In this document: piece by piece, positions 22,904 to 28,122 of the stretch
How positions within the stretch are numbered: position 1 is the first letter of the stretch
How the letters are laid out: the number at the start of each line of letters is the position of its first letter
Assembly: GCA_946482635.1 (NCBI GenBank)
Contig: CAMLSG010000055.1
Location: forward strand, 1 to 28,122
Length of the DNA: 28,122 nucleotides
DNA from: an uncultured Duganella sp.
GTDB taxonomy: Bacteria; Pseudomonadota; Gammaproteobacteria; Burkholderiales; Burkholderiaceae
Reading direction: 5' to 3'
Notes under the pieces: model-generated
Database searches by the model: none
What the model saw: only the letters and a program-made list of their open reading frames with translations
Told to the model about the DNA's origin: nothing
Translations under genes and position numbers: made by a program

Positions 22904-23553
22904 GGCGCAATCATGTAGCCGACGCCGCGCACCGTGCGCACGCGCCGTTCGCCGATCTTCTTGCGCAGGTTGGACATGTGGACGTCCAGCGACTGGCTGT
23001 CGTTGCCGGCCAGGGCACGATCTTCCAGTTCTGTGCGCGTTACTACGCGGTCAGGCGCCTGCATCAACGCGAGCAGCAGGGAATATTCGGTGGGCGACAA
23101 CGCAACTGGTTCGCCTTCGCAGGTTGCAGCCTTGCGCCTTTCGTCAAGCGCGAGCGCGCCGGAAGTCCAGAGCCCGGTCCCTGCGGACGCACCGTGCGTG
23201 CGGCGCAGGACGGCGCGCAGACGCGCCAGCAGTTCCGCCATGTCGAATGGCTTGACGAGGTAGTCGTCGGCGCCTGTCGCGAAGCCCGACAACCGGTCTT
23301 CCAGCGCGTCGCGCGCCGTAATCAATACCGCCGGAAGCTGGTCGCCGCTGCCGCGCAGTTCCTGCAGCAGCGTCATGCCGTCACTGTCCGGCAGGCCGAG
23401 GTCCAGCACTGCGGCGGCAAAGCCGCCCGGCGCCAGCAATCGGCGCGCGTCGGCCGCCATGCGCACCCAGACGGCGTCGAATCCATCATCAAGCAGCACC
23501 GCTTGCAATGCGCGGCCCAGTTCCAGGTCATCTTCCACGAGCAGGATTTTCAT
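22900..23553 (-). CDS. OmpR-family response regulator (QseB-like)
   Basis: The product has 217 aa. The receiver domain has the acidic pocket E7-D8-D9 in LLVEDDLELG, the phosphoacceptor D51 in AAVLDLGLPDSDG, TAR as the Thr switch and K in DDYLVKPFD. The C-terminal winged helix is of the Trans_reg_C type (LSPTEYSLLLALMQAPDRVVTRTELED, then SLDVHMSNLRKKIGERRVRTVRGVGYMI). The start at 23553 gives the canonical MKILLVEDD; a TTG two codons upstream is in frame but less likely. TACACT lies seven bases before the ATG on the minus strand, without a ribosome binding site. The gene precedes and overlaps the kinase gene. Confidence 0.95.
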   Translation of the reverse strand: MKILLVEDDLELGRALQAVLLDDGFDAVWVRMAADARRLLAPGGFAAAVLDLGLPDSDGMTLLQELRGSGDQLPAVLITARDALEDRLSGFATGADDYLVKPFDMAELLARLRAVLRRTHGASAGTGLWTSGALALDERRKAATCEGEPVALSPTEYSLLLALMQAPDRVVTRTELEDRALAGNDSQSLDVHMSNLRKKIGERRVRTVRGVGYMIAP

Positions 23554-23566
23554 GGGCAAGAGTGTA

Positions 23567-23582
23567 GCAGCACACCTGCTGC
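23567..23582. promoter_or_regulatory. Inverted repeat upstream of the response regulator gene
   Basis: GCAGCACACCTGCTGC has 6-bp arms around a 4-bp centre and lies just upstream of the TACACT hexamer of the response regulator gene. It is a candidate autoregulatory site; OmpR-type factors more often bind direct repeats, so confidence is low. Confidence 0.35.
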
Positions 23583-23625
23583 ATGGCCTTTAGGAAGCCT
23601 GAAGGTTCGACGCCGCCCGCGCCGC

Positions 23626-23631
23626 TAGAAT
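23626..23631 (+). promoter_or_regulatory. -10 element of the beta-propeller gene
   Basis: TAGAAT followed by CG sits 24 bases upstream of the ATG at 23656. The leader contains a good AAGGAG ribosome binding site (23644-23649), unlike most other genes here with this -10 type. No convincing -35 is visible. Confidence 0.5.
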
Positions 23632-23655
23632 CGCTGCGTTCACCAAGGAGACCTT

Positions 23656-24900
23656 ATGCGAATTCTCATTACCTTGCTTGCGCTGGCGCTGGCATGCACC
23701 GCCCCGCCTGCCGGCGCGGCGGCGCCCCTGAAACTGGAGCACGCCATCGAGCTGCGCGCGCAGACCGTATCGAGCCCAGTTGTTGCAAATGGCAAGCTGT
23801 ATATCGGCGCGGAGGATGGCAACCTGTACGCCTTTGACCTGGCCAGCCGCAAAGTCGCCTGGCTGTACCATGCCGGTGCAGGTATCGGATCGACGCCGGC
23901 GGTAGCCGATGGCACTGTCTATGCGCTGGCGCGTGACGGCCGCCTGCACGCAGTAGACGCACAGACCGGCGTGCTCCGCTGGGAGTTCGCCACGCAGGGA
24001 GAGGCGCGCTTTGCGGCTTACGGCCTGTATGGCAGCGGGAAGAAGGCTGCTCCCACCACGGATCCATGGGACTTCTGGCTGTCGTCGCCGGTTGTTGGGG
24101 ATGGCCGCGTATATTTCGGCAGCTCCGACGAAAGGCTGTACGCGCTGGACGCAAAAACGGGCATCGTGCAGTGGGCCTTCAAGAGCGGCGGCATGATCCA
24201 CGCCGCGCCCGCGCTTGCCGGCAAAACGCTGGTGTTCGGGAGCTGGGATGGCGCGGTGTATGCACTGGACGCCGGCAGCGGCAAGCAGCTTTGGCGCTAC
24301 CAGACCGAGACCGAGCAAAAGACCAGTACCTTGTTTGGCGTGCAGGCTCCGCCACTGGTGGACGGCGATACGGTCTACATCGGCTCGCGAGACGCCTACT
24401 TCTACGCATTGGACCTGGCCAGCGGCAAGATGAAGTGGCGTTACAACGGCAAAGGCTCCTGGGTGATTTCCGGCGCAGTGGCCGATGCAAGGCACGTCTA
24501 TTTCGGCACTTCCGATACAAACCTGCTGGTAGGCCTCGACAAGCACACTGGCCAGCCCCTGTTCGAACACGACACCAAGGTCTGGACCTATGCCACGCCG
24601 GTACTGGTGGGTGCCACCGTGTACGGCGCCAGCATGCGCGGCGAACTGTTCGCACTCGATGCGGCGAGCGGCAGGCAGCAGTGGTCATGGCGTACGCCGG
24701 AAAGCCTGGCCGATGAATTCGGCCTGCTGGATGCCAAGAGCGGCAAGTTCGACAGCAAGCGCCTGTTCGAGGGACCGCAGTCCATGCTGGCGTCGATTGA
24801 GCATGTGAAGCGCCTGGGCGCCTTCATTTCGACGCCCGCATGGCACGACGGCCAGTTGATTGCCGTCACCGCCGATGGACGGATCCTGTTTTTCCGCTAG
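23656..24900 (+). CDS. Exported PQQ-type beta-propeller protein
   Basis: The product has 414 aa with a signal peptide (MRILITLLALALACTAPPAGAAA). At least seven propeller repeats are visible, each of the form VY-x-G-x-x-D-x-x-x-YALD-x-x-x-G-K-x-x-W: GKLYIGAEDGNLYAFD, GTVYALARDGRLHAVD, GRVYFGSSDERLYALD, KTLVFGSWDGAVYALD, DTVYIGSRDAYFYALD, RHVYFGTSDTNLLVGLD and ATVYGASMRGELFALD. The repeats are the PQQ_2/PQQ_3 type also found in BamB. No lipobox is seen, and no methanol or glucose dehydrogenase neighbour, so cofactor binding is not implied. The protein probably acts as a periplasmic scaffold or sensor. Its stop codon TAG shares the CTAG with the stop of the convergent MocR gene. Confidence 0.9.
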   Translation: MRILITLLALALACTAPPAGAAAPLKLEHAIELRAQTVSSPVVANGKLYIGAEDGNLYAFDLASRKVAWLYHAGAGIGSTPAVADGTVYALARDGRLHAVDAQTGVLRWEFATQGEARFAAYGLYGSGKKAAPTTDPWDFWLSSPVVGDGRVYFGSSDERLYALDAKTGIVQWAFKSGGMIHAAPALAGKTLVFGSWDGAVYALDAGSGKQLWRYQTETEQKTSTLFGVQAPPLVDGDTVYIGSRDAYFYALDLASGKMKWRYNGKGSWVISGAVADARHVYFGTSDTNLLVGLDKHTGQPLFEHDTKVWTYATPVLVGATVYGASMRGELFALDAASGRQQWSWRTPESLADEFGLLDAKSGKFDSKRLFEGPQSMLASIEHVKRLGAFISTPAWHDGQLIAVTADGRILFFR

Positions 24901-26351
24901 GCCGGCTTGGATGCGTGAATCCGCCTGAGGCTTGAACGCGCGCCGGCTACCGCTTCCAGCCGCTCCTGCAGGTATTGGCTGAGGCGCGGATGCTGGCTGA
25001 AGGCCACGTTGAAGCGGATATGCTGGTCGGGTACGTCTTTGGGCGAGAAGGCGGCGCCACGCATCAGCAGGATCTTGTTGCGGTATGCATCCTGCACCAG
25101 CAGGTCCACGTCCAGGCCTTCGGGCATGGTGCCCCACAGGAAAATGCCGGCGTCGCCCGGCTGCTCGAACTGCACGCCGGCTGCGCTGAGCTGGCGCGTA
25201 CTGGCGTTACGTGCCGCCATGATTTTTCGCTGCAAGCGCTCCAGGTGCTTGCGCAGGTTACCCGCCCGCAGCACTTCCAGCAGCACATATTCGTTCAAGG
25301 CAGGCGTGGTCAGGATGGAGTGGATCTTGGTCCGCATCAGCACCTTGAGCAGGGCAGGGGCTGCGGCCAGGTAGCCCATGCGCAAGGCGGGACTCAGCGC
25401 CTTGCAGAAGCTGGAGTAATAGATCACGCCATCGAGCCCGGACAATGCAGCCAGCCGCGTACTTGGGGATTGCTGGAAATAGCCATGCACATCGTCTTCG
25501 GCGACCAGGAAGCCATGCTGCTGCGCCAGCATCAGGACCTTATGCAGGTTGGCTGCGCTGCTGCTCCAGCCGGTAGGGTTATGCAAGGCGGTCTGCATGA
25601 ACAGGATGCGTGGCCGATGCTCGCGGCAGGCCGCCTCCAGTTCGTCCAGGTCGAGGCCATCGGGACGGCGTTTGATCGGCACCAGGCGGATGCCATCCTG
25701 CCGTAGCCTGCCGAACATCAGGAAGAAGCCGGGATCTTCGACCAGTACGGTGTCGCCGGGCTGTAAGAAGCTGCGGCAAATCAGGTCGATCGCGTGGGTG
25801 CCGCCAAAGGTGGTCAGTATGTTGCCGGGATCGGCGCCGACACCGATGCCGCGCAGCAGCAGCGCTATGTGCTCGCGCAATTCGGGCAGTCCCTGTGGCG
25901 GGCAGCGCGAGGCCATGCCGGCGGTGCTGCGTGCCAAAGCCCTTTGCACTGCCGCAGCCGGAACCGCGTCTTCCAGCCAGGTGGGCGGCAAGGCGCCGCT
26001 GCTTGCCAACAGTACACCTTCACGCTGGTCGTTCGCCTGCTGCGCCAGCCAGACAGGTTCCTGCTCTTCGCCCGCTTCCAGTGCGGCTTCGTCAGGAATC
26101 GATTTGCCATCGTCGGTCCTGGTGCAGACATAGAAGCCTGCCGTGCCGTGCGAATCGATGATGCCTGCCGCGACCAGCCGGTCGTAGGCCACGACGACGG
26201 TGTTGGTGCTCACGGCCAACTGGGTGGCGAGCTGGCGGATCGACATCAGCTTGGCGCCGCCGGGCAGCGCGCGGCTCTCGACCATGTGCCGAAGCTGCGT
26301 CTCAATCTGCTTGGACAGTGGAATGGGAGAGGTGCGGTCGATGGCGAACAT
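24897..26351 (-). CDS. MocR-type transcriptional regulator (GntR HTH + aminotransferase fold)
   Basis: The product has 484 aa. Residues 1-75 form a GntR-type winged helix (PLSKQIETQLRHMVESRALPGGAKLMSIRQLATQLAVSTNTVVVAYDRLVAAGII). A linker leads to a class I aminotransferase-like domain with HNPTG (N258), AEDDVHGYF (Asp286/287 region) and the PLP lysine K317 in SSFCKALSPALRMGYL. MocR regulators sense PLP, amino acid or related metabolites; relatives include PdxR and GabR. It lies directly downstream of the LysE-type gene on the same strand, but TAGACT six bases before its start indicates a separate, leaderless transcript. Control of the LysE-type exporter is a reasonable guess, since both share near-identical promoter sequences. 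Confidence 0.93.
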   Translation of the reverse strand: MFAIDRTSPIPLSKQIETQLRHMVESRALPGGAKLMSIRQLATQLAVSTNTVVVAYDRLVAAGIIDSHGTAGFYVCTRTDDGKSIPDEAALEAGEEQEPVWLAQQANDQREGVLLASSGALPPTWLEDAVPAAAVQRALARSTAGMASRCPPQGLPELREHIALLLRGIGVGADPGNILTTFGGTHAIDLICRSFLQPGDTVLVEDPGFFLMFGRLRQDGIRLVPIKRRPDGLDLDELEAACREHRPRILFMQTALHNPTGWSSSAANLHKVLMLAQQHGFLVAEDDVHGYFQQSPSTRLAALSGLDGVIYYSSFCKALSPALRMGYLAAAPALLKVLMRTKIHSILTTPALNEYVLLEVLRAGNLRKHLERLQRKIMAARNASTRQLSAAGVQFEQPGDAGIFLWGTMPEGLDVDLLVQDAYRNKILLMRGAAFSPKDVPDQHIRFNVAFSQHPRLSQYLQERLEAVAGARSSLRRIHASKPA

Positions 26352-26357
26352 GGTGCG

Positions 26358-26363
26358 AGTCTA
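26358..26363 (-). promoter_or_regulatory. -10 element of the MocR gene
   Basis: On the minus strand TAGACT is followed by CG and lies six bases before the ATG at 26351. Its first three bases are also the TAG stop codon of the LysE-type gene. The surrounding 15 bases closely match the region at 26969-26983. Confidence 0.6.
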
Positions 26364-26945
26364 GCGCAAAAACATCAGGGCCAGGACAAGCAGGGCAGCA
26401 CCCATGGAAAGGTTGAACGCACGCTGCATGCGCGGCTCTTTCAGCAAGCATCGAATAGACATGCCGAACAAGGCCCACATGAAGTTGCAGGGAGCTCCTA
26501 CCAGCACGCCAATGACCGACGCCTGCAATGCGTTGGCGTATGCGTTGCCTTCCGCAGGCATGAACACCGACGCCACGGTAATGGCTTTCAGCCAGCTCTT
26601 GGGATTCAGCGCCTGGAAGATGGTCGCCTGGGTAAAGGACACAGCCTTGGATGCGCGCACGCCGTCCACCGAAGCTCCGCTGAGTTTCCATGCCAGGTAG
26701 ATGAGATACAGCGAGCCCGCGATGCGCAGCACCTGTTGCGCCAATGGGTAAGTGACAAAGAGGCTACCCAGTCCAACACACATCAGCATGGTTTGCACGA
26801 ACAGGCCTGCCTGTATGCCGAGGATAACGGGCAATGCGCCGCGCCCGCCAAAATTGGCGCCCGTGATGGCGAGCATGAAATTGTTTGGTCCCGGCGTGGC
26901 CGACATGACGAGGCAATAGCTCGCCAGAGGCAAGAGGTCTATCAT
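26361..26945 (-). CDS. LysE/RhtB-family amino acid exporter
   Basis: The product has 194 aa and six hydrophobic segments, the normal size for this family. The N-terminus MIDLLPLASYCLVMSATPGPNNFMLAITGANFG contains the hallmark TPGPN(N/D) sequence after the first helix, and GxxxG-rich GIQAGLFVQTMLMCVGLG follows. A conserved LNPKSWL segment (usually NPKA) precedes the fourth helix. Such proteins export basic or neutral amino acids or homoserine-type molecules through the inner membrane. The frame opens 29 codons further upstream, but those residues (PAPCVLFGLRRDPRL) are atypical, so I start at 26945. A likely -10 is at 26977-26982 on the minus strand. The adjacent MocR gene is the probable regulator. 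Confidence 0.9.
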   Translation of the reverse strand: MIDLLPLASYCLVMSATPGPNNFMLAITGANFGGRGALPVILGIQAGLFVQTMLMCVGLGSLFVTYPLAQQVLRIAGSLYLIYLAWKLSGASVDGVRASKAVSFTQATIFQALNPKSWLKAITVASVFMPAEGNAYANALQASVIGVLVGAPCNFMWALFGMSIRCLLKEPRMQRAFNLSMGAALLVLALMFLR

Positions 26946-26976
26946 AGTGTGCAATCCACAACGAAGGAATGGCACG

Positions 26977-26982
26977 AGTCTA
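26977..26982 (-). promoter_or_regulatory. -10 element of the LysE-type gene
   Basis: TAGACT followed by CG on the minus strand predicts a leader of about 25 bases. The region 26969-26983 differs from the MocR promoter region (26350-26364) at only two of 15 positions. The gap 26946-27072 holds nothing else that I can identify. Confidence 0.5.
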
Positions 26983-27072
26983 GGATCGCGGCGAAGGCCG
27001 AACAAGACACAAGGGGCAGGACAGGAAGCCATGCTGTATCAATCGAAGGACTGCTACAGCTGGCTGCAGAAA

Positions 27073-27103
27073 CAAAAAAGCCTCGTCCGAAGACGAGGCT
27101 TTC
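27073..27103 (-). terminator. Rho-independent terminator of tRNA-Lys
   Basis: On the minus strand a nine-base stem AGCCTCGTC/GACGAGGCT is closed by a TTCG tetraloop and followed by a run of T (plus-strand A at 27074-27079). It is 11 bases beyond the CCA end of the tRNA. Confidence 0.93.
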
Positions 27104-27113
27104 CTGTTCATTC

Positions 27114-27189
27114 TGGTAGGCCGTGCGGGGCTCGAACCTGCGACCAACGGATTAAAAGTCCGCTGCTCTACCAACTGAGCTAACGACCC
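27114..27189 (-). tRNA. tRNA-Lys (anticodon UUU)
   Basis: The 76-base gene begins GGGTCGTTAGCTCAGTTGG and ends CGGCCTACCA, so CCA is encoded. The D arm carries GCTC/GAGC, the anticodon loop reads CTTTTAA (anticodon TTT), and the T arm has GGTTCGAGCC. The acceptor stem pairs over seven positions with one G-U. A perfect -10 TATAAT and -35 TTGCAA lie upstream, and an intrinsic terminator lies downstream, so it is a single-gene unit. Confidence 0.97.
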
Positions 27190-27201
27190 GAAAGAGGCCG
27201 T

Positions 27202-27230
27202 ATTATATACGAGGATTTTGTCGTTTGCAA
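27202..27230 (-). promoter_or_regulatory. Promoter of tRNA-Lys
   Basis: On the minus strand TTGCAA (27225-27230) and TATAAT (27202-27207) are separated by 17 bases. Transcription should start near 27195, six bases before the mature tRNA 5' end. Confidence 0.85.
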
Positions 27231-27247
27231 AGCCCCTTTTTCTGGCG

Positions 27248-28122
<875 letters not shown>

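Noticed and set aside
23656..24900. PQQ-dependent dehydrogenase
   Set aside because: The repeats are of the PQQ type, but the protein is too short, lacks the catalytic Asp and disulfide pattern of quinoprotein dehydrogenases, and has no pqq or cytochrome genes nearby.
26945..27032. N-terminal extension of the LysE-type protein
   Set aside because: The extra 29 residues are not hydrophobic in the family pattern, and the probable -10 lies within them.

Overview
This looks like a chromosomal segment of a GC-rich betaproteobacterium, most plausibly Oxalobacteraceae (Massilia, Duganella or Janthinobacterium type). The support is the protein families, the dense packing with overlapping stop codons, an E1/E2/E3-type lipoamide dehydrogenase, a QseBC-type two-component pair and a GspE/PilB ATPase. 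The genus is inference, because no rRNA or core marker is present. I see no phage, insertion sequence, plasmid or CRISPR locus. Every gene-free gap is shorter than 300 bases.

Layout. 1-2547: the 3' end of lpdA, then four minus-strand genes (an exported unknown protein, a DUF3144-type protein, a 60-residue protein with its own terminator, and a TetR repressor). 2548-6840: a tripartite drug efflux operon (EmrA-like adaptor, EmrB-like DHA2 pump, NodT-type outer membrane lipoprotein) divergent from the TetR gene; a perfect 19-bp palindrome fills the spacer of its promoter. 6841-6963: a compound REP-like palindrome. 6964-9154: a LysR regulator divergent from two tandem-duplicated SDR-fold proteins that lack the SDR catalytic residues. 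9204-12508: three exported proteins in a row (M49/DPP III-like metallopeptidase, a small HEVGH metallopeptidase-like protein, a Cys-repeat/BON protein), each with an inverted repeat whose right arm covers its ribosome binding site or start codon. 12597-17313: an MFS transporter, a MAPEG protein and an S9 peptidase on the minus strand, then a membrane protein with an internal duplication. 17264-19580: cytochrome P450 divergent from an AraC regulator. 19614-24900: a Suv3-like RNA helicase, a histidine kinase/response regulator pair and an exported PQQ-type beta-propeller. 24897-28122: a MocR-type regulator, a LysE-type exporter, tRNA-Lys(UUU) and the 3' part of a type II/IV secretion ATPase.

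How the parts work together. The clearest functional unit is the TetR-controlled efflux operon. LysR/SDR-SDR and P450/AraC are regulator-target pairs by divergent arrangement. The response regulator and kinase are translationally coupled. A window-wide feature is a -10-like hexamer, often TAnA(A/C)T followed by CG, only 6-9 bases upstream of the start codon with no Shine-Dalgarno sequence. This suggests that several genes are expressed from leaderless or near-leaderless transcripts. I did not find a clearly new multi-gene system; the most interesting signals are regulatory DNA structures and some unusual proteins.
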